Shown here one piece after another: positions 53,148 to 61,767 of a stretch of 64,000 nt of DNA (the first letter of the stretch is position 1; each line of letters begins with the position of its first letter). Source of the DNA: Clavibacter capsici (lineage in GTDB: Bacteria > Actinomycetota > Actinomycetes > Actinomycetales > Microbacteriaceae); assembly GCF_001280205.1 (NCBI RefSeq), contig NZ_CP012573.1, forward strand, positions 2,108,001 through 2,172,000, read 5' to 3'. Below the pieces are notes generated by a model. The model was not told the origin of the DNA, did no database searches, and saw nothing but the letters and a program-made list of their open reading frames with translations. The translations under genes and the position numbers were made by a program.

Positions 53148-54095
53148 CTACGCGGGGGACGCGGCGCCGCGCTCGGCGACGTGCGCGGCCAGCACGTCCC
53201 GGACGGTCGTCCACGCGTGCTCGCCGAACCGCTCGCGGTCGACGTGGAGGAGCTCCGCCTCGCCGCTGTACATGCTCACGAGGTACTGCATCCCCTGCCA
53301 GGCCGGGAACGTCTCCTGCTCGTCGCGCGCGACGCGGCGCATGGCCTTGCTGGCCGTCGAGAGGACGCCGGTGGATCCCGCCCACTGGAGGGCGAAGGGC
53401 GTCCCGGTGAGCTCGGTCATGGTCCGCGCGATGTCGCGCGCCGTGACCCGATCGCCCGCGACCTCGACCACGCGGGGCGCGTCGTCGTCGAGCGCGACGA
53501 GCGCCGTCACGCGGGCCGTGTCGTCCTTGGAGGTGAAGTCGAGCACCTGGTCCGCCGACGACCAGTAGAGGACGCGGCGGCGGTCGAACAGCACGATGGG
53601 CGCCTGCCCCGTGAGCATGTCCGCGAAGGCGCCGATGAGCACCGAGGTGGCGCGCACGGGGGCCGCGTCGACGTCGGCCGCGAACTCGCGCCGCAGCTCG
53701 AAGTTGCGGTTGCTGCCGGGCGTGACCCGGCGGTAGTCGGCGGAGTAGTCCGAGGGGATGAAGCGCGGCACCCCGGCCTCGACGGTCGCCGCGAGGAGCG
53801 CGCGCTGCGCCCCCACGATCACGGCGCGGGCCCCGCTGACGGCGGAGACGACGACGCGCGCGCCGGCGACCGCGCGGATCAGCCCGGCCCGGTCGGTGTA
53901 GGCGGCCTCGACGACCTCGACGCGCGGGTCGTCGCCCCACGCCTGGGCGGCCGCGGTGCTGCCGGGCCGGGTGAGGACGCGGACGCGCGCGCCGACGGCG
54001 AGCAGCTCGCGGACGATGCGGCGGCCGATGTCGCCCGTCGCGCCGGCGACGACGACGGGGGCGGATGCGGGGGAAGCGGGGATCGGGGTGCTCAT
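53148..54095 (-). CDS. NmrA/isoflavone-reductase-like NAD(P)-binding protein
   Basis: 315-aa atypical SDR. Rossmann loop VVAGATGDIGRRI (about 15-27) with the GxxGxxG pattern; FIPSDYSADYRRV resembles the isoflavone-reductase active area. It could be a redox-sensing regulator like NmrA/HSCARG or a reductase of phenolic compounds; sequence alone does not decide. The ATG at 54095 overlaps the marR stop (ATGA), so it is coupled to marR and probably part of its regulon; GGAG lies upstream. Confidence 0.85.
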   Translation of the reverse strand: MSTPIPASPASAPVVVAGATGDIGRRIVRELLAVGARVRVLTRPGSTAAAQAWGDDPRVEVVEAAYTDRAGLIRAVAGARVVVSAVSGARAVIVGAQRALLAATVEAGVPRFIPSDYSADYRRVTPGSNRNFELRREFAADVDAAPVRATSVLIGAFADMLTGQAPIVLFDRRRVLYWSSADQVLDFTSKDDTARVTALVALDDDAPRVVEVAGDRVTARDIARTMTELTGTPFALQWAGSTGVLSTASKAMRRVARDEQETFPAWQGMQYLVSMYSGEAELLHVDRERFGEHAWTTVRDVLAAHVAERGAASPA

Positions 54096-54706
54096 GCGGG
54101 TTCTCCATCTGGGGTGGTGCGGCGCGCCGGGCGGCGCGAGCGGTGGGGGGCGGCGACGGGCTGCTCGAGCCGCGCGACGTCGGGGTGGCCGGTGCCGGCG
54201 CCTTCCGCGTCGCCGGTGCCGAGGGCGACGCGCGCGAGGAGGCGACGGAGCGCCGTGCGCTCGTCGGGCGCGAGGTCGCGCATCAGGGCCTCCTCCACGT
54301 CGTGGAGCGCGATGCGAGCCGACCCGAGGAGGGCGCGTCCGGAGTCGGTCGCGACGACCTGCCGGATCCGCCGGTCGCTCGGGTGGGGCTGCCGCTCGAC
54401 GTGCCCGCCCGCGGCGAGCGCGTCGATCACGTACGTCATCTGCGTCTTGTCGATGCCGAGCCGCTGCGCGAGCGCGAGCTGCGACGACGGCTCCTCCGTG
54501 GTGATCGCGACGAGCACCTGGTACCCGCGTGGGCCGCCCGGCACGTCGGCGACGGCGGTCTGCGCGGTGCGGACGAAGCCCTGGTAGACGGCCTGGATGG
54601 ACCAGCCGAACTGCGTCTCGATGCCGCCGGAGCCCCAGTCGATGCCCGAGGCGTCCACGTCGGGATCGGCGCGGTGGCGGTCGCGGTGCGCGGCGGAGGA
54701 GGTCAT
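54092..54706 (-). CDS. MarR family transcriptional regulator
   Basis: 204 aa. Winged helix-turn-helix (about 60-130): SSQLALAQRLGIDKTQMTYVIDALAAGGHVERQPHPSDRR..., with the DRR wing typical of MarR. N-terminal 30 residues and the ~45-residue Pro/Arg tail are extra. The ATG at 54706 is 6 bases after TATGAT, itself 18 bases after TTGCAC: a consensus-quality promoter with no leader. Three AGATCRT copies spaced 16 bases apart cover this promoter, suggesting autoregulation and control of the divergent epoxide hydrolase. The stop overlaps the NmrA-like gene. Confidence 0.92.
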   Translation of the reverse strand: MTSSAAHRDRHRADPDVDASGIDWGSGGIETQFGWSIQAVYQGFVRTAQTAVADVPGGPRGYQVLVAITTEEPSSQLALAQRLGIDKTQMTYVIDALAAGGHVERQPHPSDRRIRQVVATDSGRALLGSARIALHDVEEALMRDLAPDERTALRRLLARVALGTGDAEGAGTGHPDVARLEQPVAAPHRSRRPARRTTPDGEPA

Positions 54707-54710
54707 GCCG

Positions 54711-54749
54711 AGATCATATGTCGAAGAGATCGTCTTGTGCAAAGATCAT
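54711..54749. repeat. Three phased AGATCRT repeats at the marR promoter
   Basis: AGATCAT (54711-54717), AGATCGT (54727-54733), AGATCAT (54743-54749), each 16 bases from the next and overlapping the -10 and -35 of marR. Candidate operator for MarR or for another factor binding at regular phase. Confidence 0.5.
54713..54742 (-). promoter_or_regulatory. marR promoter (-35/-10), leaderless
   Basis: TTGCAC (54742-54737), 18-base spacer, TATGAT (54718-54713), then 6 bases to the ATG at 54706. The best -35/-10 pair in the window. Confidence 0.65.
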
Positions 54750-54798
54750 CTCCGAGCGCAGGCATCGGCCGCGCCCCCTCCACCGATCGGAGCCGCGC

Positions 54799-55968
54799 AT
54801 GAGCGCCATCACCCCCTTCCACCTCGACGTCCCGCAGGCTGACCTCGACGACCTCCGCCGTCGGCTCCTCGCCACGCGCTGGCCCGAGCCGGAGACCGTC
54901 GGCGACACGTCGCAGGGCCCGCAGCTCGCCCGCATGCGCCGGTTCGTCGACCGCTGGGCGGACGGCTACGACTGGCGCCGCACGGAGGCGCTCCTGAACG
55001 CGTGGGGCCAGCACACGACCGAGGTCGACGGCCTCGACATCCACTTCCTGCACGTCCGCTCCCCCGAGCCGGGCGCGCGCCCGCTGATCCTCACGCACGG
55101 CTGGCCGGGCTCCGTCCTCGAGTTCCGGCACGCGATCGGCCCGCTCACGGATCCCGTCGCGCACGGCGGATCCGCCGAGGACGCCTTCCACCTGGTGATC
55201 CCGAGCCTCCCGGGCTTCGGCTTCTCGGGGAAGCCCGCGGCCACCGGCTGGGACGCGGCCCGCACCGCCCGCGCCTGGTCGGAGCTCATGCAACGGCTCG
55301 GCTACGACGCCTGGTACGCGCAGGGCGGCGACCTCGGCGCGACCGTCACGTCCGAGCTCGCGGCGCTCGAGGCCGCGGAGGGCATCGGGCTCCGCGCGAT
55401 CCACCTGAACATGGCGCCCTTCATGCCGACGGACGACGAGATGCGCGACGCCACCGACGAGGAGCGGCGGATGATGGCGGAGACCGGCCGCTACTGGCAG
55501 GAGTTCTCCGGCTACTCGCAGATGATGTCGACCCGGCCGCAGACGGTGGGCTACGCGCTCCAGGACTCCCCCGTCGGCCTCGCCGCGTGGATCTACGCGA
55601 TGTTCCAGGACGTCGGCGGATCCCACGACGAGCACGGCGACGCGGAGGCCCTCTTCCCGCTCGACGAGATGATCGACGACGTGATGCTGCACTGGCTGCC
55701 CGGCACGGCGGCCTCCGCGGCCCGCTTCTACTGGGAGTCGGCACGCGGCGGCTGGGCGACGCCCGGCACCGTCGAGGAGCCGATCACGGTGCCGACCGGG
55801 CTCAGCGTCATGCCGGGCGAGTACGTGCGCCGCTCGCGCCGCTGGGCCGAGCGCCGCTACGCCGACCTCGTGCTCTTCCACGAGGTCGAGCGCGGCGGGC
55901 ACTTCGCGCTGCTCGAGCAGCCGGGGCCGCTGGTGGACGACATCCGGGCGACGTTCCGCGGGCGCTGA
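54799..55968 (+). CDS. Epoxide hydrolase family protein
   Basis: 389-aa alpha/beta hydrolase with the N-terminal EHN domain of microsomal-type epoxide hydrolases (about 1-90: FHLDVPQADLDDLRRRL). Nucleophile D178 in YAQGGDLGATV, oxyanion motif HGWP (100-103), and catalytic His H368 in RGGHFALLEQP. No signal peptide seen. Opens epoxides to diols; probably detoxification. ATG at 54799 with GGAG 7 bases upstream. Divergent from marR over a 92-base region holding phased repeats, the classic arrangement of a repressor and its target gene. Confidence 0.92.
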   Translation: MSAITPFHLDVPQADLDDLRRRLLATRWPEPETVGDTSQGPQLARMRRFVDRWADGYDWRRTEALLNAWGQHTTEVDGLDIHFLHVRSPEPGARPLILTHGWPGSVLEFRHAIGPLTDPVAHGGSAEDAFHLVIPSLPGFGFSGKPAATGWDAARTARAWSELMQRLGYDAWYAQGGDLGATVTSELAALEAAEGIGLRAIHLNMAPFMPTDDEMRDATDEERRMMAETGRYWQEFSGYSQMMSTRPQTVGYALQDSPVGLAAWIYAMFQDVGGSHDEHGDAEALFPLDEMIDDVMLHWLPGTAASAARFYWESARGGWATPGTVEEPITVPTGLSVMPGEYVRRSRRWAERRYADLVLFHEVERGGHFALLEQPGPLVDDIRATFRGR

Positions 55969-55993
55969 TCCCGGCGGGGGCGGCGACCGCTGA

Positions 55994-56686
55994 TCAGCCG
56001 CCGAACGGGCGCAGCGACACCGACTCGAGCGTGCCGTCGCGGGTCTGGTCGACGACGAGGCGCACGGCGCGCGCGACGGAGGCGGGCTCGAGGTAGCGCG
56101 CCTCGTCGTACTCGCCGCCCTCCTTGGCGCGGAGCTCGCGCTGCATGTCGGTGGCGACGCGGCCCGGGTGCACGCTCGAGACGCGCACGCCGTGCGGCCG
56201 CTCCTCCTCGCGAAGGGCGTCGCCGAGGGCGCGGAGGGCGAACTTGGATCCCGCGTAGACGCCGCCCGTGGGGTTGGCCGTGAAGCCGGATCCGGAGTTG
56301 ACGAGCACGACCTGGCCCTTCGCCGCCCGGAGCGCGGGGAGGAGCACGCGGGTCACCTCGGCGACGGCGAAGACGTTGACCTCGAAGACGCGGCGCCACT
56401 CGTCGACGGGCGTCTCGGACACGGCGTCGCCGCCGATCACGCCGGCGGAGTGGACGAGCACGTCGAGGCGGTCGAGCTCGGGCACGAGGTCGGCGAGGCC
56501 GCCCCCGGCGAGGTCGGCGGCCCAGCCGACGGCGTCCGGCAGGGAGGCGGCGAGCGCGTCGACGGCGGCGCGGTCGCGGCCGTGGACGATGACGCGGTGC
56601 GTGCGCGCGAGGTCCTCGGCGACGGCGCGGCCGATGCCGCGGGTGGCCCCGGTGACGAGGGCGACGGGGCGGGCGTGGTCGGTCAT
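55994..56686 (-). CDS. SDR family oxidoreductase
   Basis: 230-aa short-chain dehydrogenase. TGATRGIG (12-19), HSAGV block (79-83), S131, Y144 and K148 (VNSGSG...GVYAGSK). Shorter than the other SDR here and ending without the usual substrate-loop lid, like YdfG-related NADP enzymes. Substrate unknown. ATG at 56686 has AGGAGG 4 bases upstream. Convergent with the epoxide hydrolase (25-base gap), divergent from a small gene of unknown role. Confidence 0.9.
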   Translation of the reverse strand: MTDHARPVALVTGATRGIGRAVAEDLARTHRVIVHGRDRAAVDALAASLPDAVGWAADLAGGGLADLVPELDRLDVLVHSAGVIGGDAVSETPVDEWRRVFEVNVFAVAEVTRVLLPALRAAKGQVVLVNSGSGFTANPTGGVYAGSKFALRALGDALREEERPHGVRVSSVHPGRVATDMQRELRAKEGGEYDEARYLEPASVARAVRLVVDQTRDGTLESVSLRPFGG

Positions 56687-56815
56687 GGATCCTCCTGGGT
56701 CGCGGTCCTCCAGGCTATCGACGGCGTCCGGCCGCCCCGTCGGGAGCAGCCGGGAGCATGACGTAGCGTGAGGGGGTCCGCCGCCGAGCGGCCCGCCGCC
56801 CGAGAGGATCCGCCC

Positions 56816-57166
56816 GTGCATGCCCGCTTCCCCGCCAGCCTCGAGGTGCTGCGCCAGGAGGCCCGCGACGAGCTGGACGCCGTGATAGAGCACCGCTGCC
56901 GGAACGGCGACGACCCGTGGGAGGTCATCCCGCAGCTGCCGACGGTCGACGAGCACGTCGTCGCGACCCTCCGGCAGGACGCGCTCGAGGCCGACGGCAT
57001 GGCCGAGGAGCTGGCGCGCGTCCGCCATCCGTCGACCGCTCCCGGCGTGGTCGCGCGCTTCGAGTACCGGCTGCTGCGCGGCATCGCGCTCGAGCACCCG
57101 GACCTCTCGCGCGCGGTCTGGACGCTCATCGGCCGCATGGAGCGCGACCTCCGCCGACGCGCCTGA
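56816..57166 (+). CDS. Hypothetical protein, 116 aa
   Basis: Not recognised. Soluble, mostly helical, mixed charge, with no membrane segment or known motif; central region RNGDDPWEVIPQLPTVDEHVV may be a loop. GTG at 56816 is chosen because GAGAGGATC lies upstream; a TAGCGT hexamer at 56764-56769 is a plausible -10 with a ~40-base leader. It precedes hsp20 by 121 bases but the hsp20 control region between them indicates separate expression. Confidence 0.6.
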   Translation: MHARFPASLEVLRQEARDELDAVIEHRCRNGDDPWEVIPQLPTVDEHVVATLRQDALEADGMAEELARVRHPSTAPGVVARFEYRLLRGIALEHPDLSRAVWTLIGRMERDLRRRA

Positions 57167-57204
57167 AGAGGTGGTCAGCGCTGCATTCGCCGTCGGCGAT
57201 CGTC

Positions 57205-57231
57205 TTGGCACTCCCCTGCGTCGAGTGCTAA
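57205..57231. promoter_or_regulatory. CIRCE element (HrcA operator) at hsp20
   Basis: TTGGCACTC, 9 bases, GAGTGCTAA: one mismatch from the CIRCE consensus TTAGCACTC-N9-GAGTGCTAA. It overlaps a -35 TTGGCA (57205-57210) and touches a -10 TAATCT (57229-57234, 18-base spacer), so HrcA binding would block the promoter. Confidence 0.88.
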
Positions 57232-57241
57232 TCTCGACGTA

Positions 57242-57262
57242 GTTGAGCCGAGGGGGCTCAAC
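57242..57262. promoter_or_regulatory. HAIR-like element (HspR operator) at hsp20
   Basis: GTTGAGC, 7 bases, GCTCAAC: a perfect inverted repeat with the spacing of the HspR site CTTGAGT-N7-ACTCAAG. Lies just downstream of the expected transcription start. Confidence 0.7.
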
Positions 57263-57287
57263 CCACAGATCATCAGAGGAGTCGAGC

Positions 57288-57746
57288 ATGAACATGACCT
57301 TCGATCCGTTCCGCGAGCTGGACCGCGCCATGGGCGCCCTGGCCGAGACCCGCCAGCCCAACCGGCCCATGCCGATCGACCTGCACCGCGAGGGCGACAC
57401 CTACGTGCTGGCCGCCGACCTGCCCGGCATCGACCCGGGATCCGTCGACATCGACGTGGACGGCCAGCTGCTGACCATCCGCGCGGAGCGCACGCTGGCG
57501 GGCGACCAGGACGTCCGCTGGCTCGCACGGGAGCGCGTCGCCGGCACCTTCCTCCGCCAGCTGACGCTCGGCCAGGGCATCGACACCGAGCGCATCTCGG
57601 CGCACTACGCCAACGGCGTGCTCAGCGTCACCATCCCGGTGAGCGAGCGGGCGAAGCCCCGCAAGATCCAGGTGACCTCCGACGAGCCGCAGGGCCAGGA
57701 GGGCCGCACGCTGAAGGTCGAGCAGGCCGCGCCCGTCGCGAGCTGA
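57288..57746 (+). CDS. Hsp20/alpha-crystallin family small heat-shock protein
   Basis: 152-aa ATP-independent chaperone that holds unfolding proteins as oligomers. N-terminal DPFRELDRAM (about 6-15) is typical; the alpha-crystallin domain spans about 27-128, with the hallmark ADLPGIDPGSVDIDV and the second block ISAHYANGVLSVTIPV (A-x-x-x-n-G-v-L). ATG at 57288 has GAGGAG 7 bases upstream. Its promoter carries both a CIRCE and a HAIR-like operator, so expression is probably repressed by HrcA and HspR and released on heat or unfolded-protein stress. Neither regulator gene lies in this window. Confidence 0.95.
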   Translation: MNMTFDPFRELDRAMGALAETRQPNRPMPIDLHREGDTYVLAADLPGIDPGSVDIDVDGQLLTIRAERTLAGDQDVRWLARERVAGTFLRQLTLGQGIDTERISAHYANGVLSVTIPVSERAKPRKIQVTSDEPQGQEGRTLKVEQAAPVAS

Positions 57747-57775
57747 TCCGACCGGCGCCCGGTGGCGCCACCACG

Positions 57776-57817
57776 ACGAGGAGCCGTCGTCCGCGAGAGC
57801 GGGCGGCGGCTCCTCGT
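57776..57817. terminator. Bidirectional terminator
   Basis: ACGAGGAGCCG...CGGCTCCTCGT, extended by imperfect CGTCCGC/GCGGGCG pairing, between hsp20 and the siderophore operon (convergent). Confidence 0.8.
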
Positions 57818-57844
57818 GCGTCCGGGCTCAGCCGATGCGCGGGC

Positions 57845-60394
57845 TCAGACGATGTGCGGCCGCAGCCCCGCGTGGATCGCGAGCGGGTTCCGCAGCGAGC
57901 CGTGGACCTGCATCACGGGCGCCTGCAGGTCGACCATGCGCAGGTTGTCGCGCAGCTGCAGCCGGTTGAGGCACGAGCGGTCGAACGACGGCGTGAACAG
58001 GTCGAACCGGGAGAAGCGCTCCGCGAGCTCCGGGTGCGCGCGCTCGTGGTCGGCGAGCGCCTCGGCCGCCACGCGCCAGAGGCCGTCGGGGCCGAGGTCG
58101 TCGCGGTCGGCGACGAGCGCCGCCGCGAAGCGCAGGAAGCCGTCCATCACGTCGGTGAAGACCGTGAGGGTGCGCTCGCCCTCGGGGATGTCGAGGCGGA
58201 TCCGCCGCACGTCCTCCGGCAGCTCGCGCTCCAGGTCGAAGAGGGCGACCTCCTCGGCGATGTCCTTCATCAGCACGCGCACGACGACGTGGTCGCGGAG
58301 CACGAGGATCACGTTCTCGCCGTGCGGCATGAACGCGAGGTCGTGCGCGATGAGCGCGTGCGTGAGCGGCACGAGGTACGCGTCCAGCCAGCGGCGGATC
58401 CACGCGGCCGCGCCGATCCCCGACGCGTCGATGAGCTCCCCCAGCACCGTCTTCCCGTGCGCGTCGACGTGCAGCAGGCTCGTCATGCTCATCAGCCGCT
58501 CGCCCTCGGCGAGGCCGGGTACGGGCGACTCCCGCCAGAGCGCGGACAGCATCTTGCCGTGGGGGTGGCCGGGCGGCAGGGCCGCGTCGACCCGGGCGTC
58601 GCGCACGCCGACGGAGGCGACCTCCCGCAGGATCCCGAAGCCGAGGCGCGCGAACTCCCCGTCGCCCGCCACCAGCGCGTGCACCCAGTCGTTGATCGCC
58701 GGGGTCACCGCCATGTACGCCGGCGAGAGGCCGCGCGTGAATCCCATGTTGAGGATCGACAGCGACGTCTTCACGTAGCAGCGCTCCGGGGTCGTGCGGT
58801 TGGCCCACGTGCGGATCGACTGCTGGGCCCCGTACTCGTCGTCGCCCGTGCCGAGCAGCACGATGTCGCGACGGGCTACGAGGCCCGCGAAGGTCACCGT
58901 GACGACGTTCTCCCACTGCCACGGGTGCACCGGCACGAGGATCCGCTCCGCCGGGTCGATGCCGAGCTCCGCCATGCGCGCGCGGAAGCGGGCCCGGGCG
59001 GATCCCCCGAGCTCCGCGTCGAGGAAGGCCTCCCGGTCGAGGCCGTCGATGGCGGCGAAGTGCGCGAGGCGCTCGTGCACGGCGAGCCAGAGGATCCGCA
59101 CGTCCTCCCCCGCCTCGGGCGCGTACCGGTCGTGGTCGTCGAGGTCGAAGCCGATGCGGCCGTTGGTCGCGACGAAGCAGGGATGGCCCTCGTCCATCGT
59201 CGACTCGACCTCGGCGTAGGACGCGGTGAGGAGCCCGCGCGCGTCCGGCACGTCGCGCAGGCGCGAGAACGCGGCGGCCGACAGCGTGCTCTGGATCTCG
59301 TCGAGGTAGACGGGCAGGACCTCGTCGGTGATCCCGAGGCGGTCGCGGAGGTCGAGCACGAGGTCGGTCGCGTCGAGCTCCGCGGGCTCCCCGTCGACCG
59401 TGCGGCGGATGCTCGCCTCGTCGACGTCCCAGTGGTCGAGCTCGAGGACGCGCGCGCGGTAGGCGTAGCGGCTCCGGCCGTCGGCGCTCGCGACGCGGTA
59501 CGGGGCCCAGTCCGCCGGGTCGTGGGGGCGGCGGGGCTCGCCGGGCAGCAGCTCCGGTTCCACGCGCTCGGGCGCGATGAGCAGCTCGTGGGCGAACTCG
59601 GCGAGCGCCTTGCGCACGAGGTGGCGGGTGGCGGCGGCCCAGACGTCGGGGCGGAGGTGGTCGGCGCGGTGGACGCTCGGATCCGGCTCGACGGCAGCGG
59701 GTGCCGCGGGGACGGGCGTCCCGGGCGTCGCGGCCGCGGCGCGATCGGCGCCGGCGGGGCGGAGCCGCTCGGTGGGGCGGTCGCGGCCGGTCGCGGGGTC
59801 GTGGGTCAGGGTCATCGGATGTCCGTCCGTCGGAGGGGTGTGCGGGAGGAGGGCGTCGTCGCGGTCGACGACGCTGAGGAGCGCGTGCTTCGTGCCGAGG
59901 TCGACGACGCGGAGCGGCCGGAAGCCGACGAGCTCGTTGAGGCGCTGGATCCGGGCGTTGCGGACGTCCGGCTCGACGACCAGGCGCCGCACGGCCGGAT
60001 CCCGCAGCAGGTGCGCGACCACGTGCCGCATGACCGCCGTCGTGAAGCCCGGCAGCGGATCGCCGGAGGGCGGGGCCACCAGCAGGTGCATCCCGCGGTC
60101 GCCGGGGAGCGGATCCAGGTGCGCGCCGATGGGGTCGTCGGCCGGGTCGTAGGCCTCGACGAGGAACGCGGGCATTCCGTCGTGGAGGCCGATCCAGGCC
60201 TCGCGCGCCGGATCCGCGACGATCGACGCGTACTCGGCCCGCACCTCCTCGAGCGTCGCGTGCTCCATCTGCCAGAAACGGGCGCGGGGTGCGGTGACCC
60301 ACGCGTGCACGAGGGCGGCGTCGGCGTCCGGGTCGAGCGGGCGCATCGCGAGCGGGTAGGCGGGCGCCTCGACGGCGGGCGCGGGCGCGCTCAC
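57845..60394 (-). CDS. Fused N-acyltransferase / IucA-IucC siderophore synthetase (DesC-DesD)
   Basis: One uninterrupted 849-aa reading frame. Residues about 15-190 are a GNAT acyltransferase (EPDVRNARIQRLNELVGF), equivalent to DesC, which acylates N-hydroxycadaverine. A Pro/Ala linker (about 195-235) leads to an IucA/IucC NRPS-independent synthetase (about 250-690) with VPVHPWQWEN and FMPHGENVILV, and a C-terminal FhuF-like part, equivalent to DesD, which joins and cyclises the units to a desferrioxamine. The GTG at 60394 overlaps the hydroxylase stop (GTGA). An internal ATG at 59815 has no ribosome-binding site, favouring a true fusion; in Streptomyces the two are separate genes. Confidence 0.88.
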   Translation of the reverse strand: MSAPAPAVEAPAYPLAMRPLDPDADAALVHAWVTAPRARFWQMEHATLEEVRAEYASIVADPAREAWIGLHDGMPAFLVEAYDPADDPIGAHLDPLPGDRGMHLLVAPPSGDPLPGFTTAVMRHVVAHLLRDPAVRRLVVEPDVRNARIQRLNELVGFRPLRVVDLGTKHALLSVVDRDDALLPHTPPTDGHPMTLTHDPATGRDRPTERLRPAGADRAAAATPGTPVPAAPAAVEPDPSVHRADHLRPDVWAAATRHLVRKALAEFAHELLIAPERVEPELLPGEPRRPHDPADWAPYRVASADGRSRYAYRARVLELDHWDVDEASIRRTVDGEPAELDATDLVLDLRDRLGITDEVLPVYLDEIQSTLSAAAFSRLRDVPDARGLLTASYAEVESTMDEGHPCFVATNGRIGFDLDDHDRYAPEAGEDVRILWLAVHERLAHFAAIDGLDREAFLDAELGGSARARFRARMAELGIDPAERILVPVHPWQWENVVTVTFAGLVARRDIVLLGTGDDEYGAQQSIRTWANRTTPERCYVKTSLSILNMGFTRGLSPAYMAVTPAINDWVHALVAGDGEFARLGFGILREVASVGVRDARVDAALPPGHPHGKMLSALWRESPVPGLAEGERLMSMTSLLHVDAHGKTVLGELIDASGIGAAAWIRRWLDAYLVPLTHALIAHDLAFMPHGENVILVLRDHVVVRVLMKDIAEEVALFDLERELPEDVRRIRLDIPEGERTLTVFTDVMDGFLRFAAALVADRDDLGPDGLWRVAAEALADHERAHPELAERFSRFDLFTPSFDRSCLNRLQLRDNLRMVDLQAPVMQVHGSLRNPLAIHAGLRPHIV

Positions 60395-61767
60395 GCGAGC
60401 ACCCCCGATCCGGCGGCCGGCGCGCCGTCGGGCAGCCCGAACTCCTGGAACGCGATCCGCTCCTCCACCGGGTAGGGCTCCCGCCCCGTGATCGCGCGCA
60501 GGATCCGCGAGTTCCGGTGCGCGGTCATCCCGAGGTCGGGCGCGACGAAGCCGTGCGTGTGCACCTCCGCGTTCTGCACGAAGAGCGTGCCGTCGTCGTC
60601 GACCGTGTGCTCGCGCGCCACGTCGAGCCGGCCGCGCGCGTCGCGGTGCACGCGGTCGCCGAGCCCGTCGAGGATCCGCGGGGCCCGTGCGTCGTAGCCG
60701 CTCGCCATGATCACCGCGCCCGTCGGCCACTCGCGCTCCGCGCCCGTCTCCGCGTGCCGCAGCCCGAGGACCGCGCCGCCGTCCGCGGTCGGGCGCGCCG
60801 ACACGACCTCCGCGTTGGTGAGCAGGCGGGTGGGCACGCCGGATCCCGCGTCGCCGCCGGCCGCGAGCCGCCCCTCCGCCCGCAGCGCGTCGAACGCGAG
60901 CCGCTTCCGGTACAGCGTGTGGAACACGTCGGCGATCAGCTCCGAGTCGATCCCCTTGTAGAGGTTCCGCTGATCGCGCAGCAGCACGTCGCGCGCATCC
61001 GCGGGCAGGCCGAAGAAGTGGTCGCTGTACTCCGGGCTCGTCATCTCGAGCGTGAGGCGCGTGTACTCGAGCGGGAAGAACCGCGGCGAGCGCGTGATCC
61101 AGTCGAGCCGGTAGCCGCGGGAGTCCACGTCCTCGAGGAGGTCGCGGTAGATCTCCGCGGCGCTCTGCCCGCTGCCGACCACCGTGATCGCGTCCCGCTC
61201 CTGCAGCGCGTCCTTGGCGCCGAGGTAGCCGGAGCTGTGCACGACGCCCGGCAGGTCGCGGACGGCCTCGGGGAGCCACGGCGGCGTGCCGACGCCGACC
61301 ACCAGGTTCCGCCCGCGGTGCACGTGCGCGGTGCCCGCCGCGTCGACCGACTCGACGACGTACGCGCCGCAGGACTCGTCGAAGGAGATCGCCCGCACGT
61401 CGCGATCGAGCTCGATCCCCCGCGCGCGCTCGGCCGCCCACCGGCAGTACGCGACGTACTCGCTGCGCAGCACGAAGAAGTCCTCGCGGATGTAGAAGGA
61501 GTACAGCCGCCCGGTGTCCTTGAGGTACGCGAGGAACGAGAACCGCGAGGTCGGATCCGCGAGCGTCACGAGGTCGGCGAGGAACGGCGTCTGCAGGTGC
61601 GCGGTCGGCAGCATCATGCCGGGGTGCCAGTCGAAGCGGGGCTTCCGCTCGAGCACGACGAGGTCGAGGTCGAGCGGATCCGCGAGGCAGGCGAGGCCGA
61701 GGTTCGCGGGGCCGAGGCCGATCGCGACGACGTCGTGGACGCGGTCGGGGGCGGAGGCGGCGCTCAT
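60391..61767 (-). CDS. desB: Lysine/cadaverine N-hydroxylase (DesB, IucD-like)
   Basis: 458-aa FAD- and NADPH-dependent N-monooxygenase hydroxylating the terminal amine of cadaverine (or lysine), step two of desferrioxamine synthesis. FAD-binding GLGPANLGLA (17-26), substrate/FAD region LQTPFLADLVTLADPTS, NADPH-binding VVGSGQSAAE (about 196-205) and the C-terminal LFVQNAEVHTHGF block match SidA/IucD/PvdA enzymes. ATG at 61767 overlaps the decarboxylase stop (ATGA) and its own stop overlaps the fused desCD start, so all three genes are translationally coupled. Confidence 0.93.
   Translation of the reverse strand: MSAASAPDRVHDVVAIGLGPANLGLACLADPLDLDLVVLERKPRFDWHPGMMLPTAHLQTPFLADLVTLADPTSRFSFLAYLKDTGRLYSFYIREDFFVLRSEYVAYCRWAAERARGIELDRDVRAISFDESCGAYVVESVDAAGTAHVHRGRNLVVGVGTPPWLPEAVRDLPGVVHSSGYLGAKDALQERDAITVVGSGQSAAEIYRDLLEDVDSRGYRLDWITRSPRFFPLEYTRLTLEMTSPEYSDHFFGLPADARDVLLRDQRNLYKGIDSELIADVFHTLYRKRLAFDALRAEGRLAAGGDAGSGVPTRLLTNAEVVSARPTADGGAVLGLRHAETGAEREWPTGAVIMASGYDARAPRILDGLGDRVHRDARGRLDVAREHTVDDDGTLFVQNAEVHTHGFVAPDLGMTAHRNSRILRAITGREPYPVEERIAFQEFGLPDGAPAAGSGVLA

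Noticed and set aside
59813-59815. Internal ATG as start of a separate desD gene
   Set aside because: No ribosome-binding site or promoter hexamer before it and no upstream stop; a fused protein is simpler.
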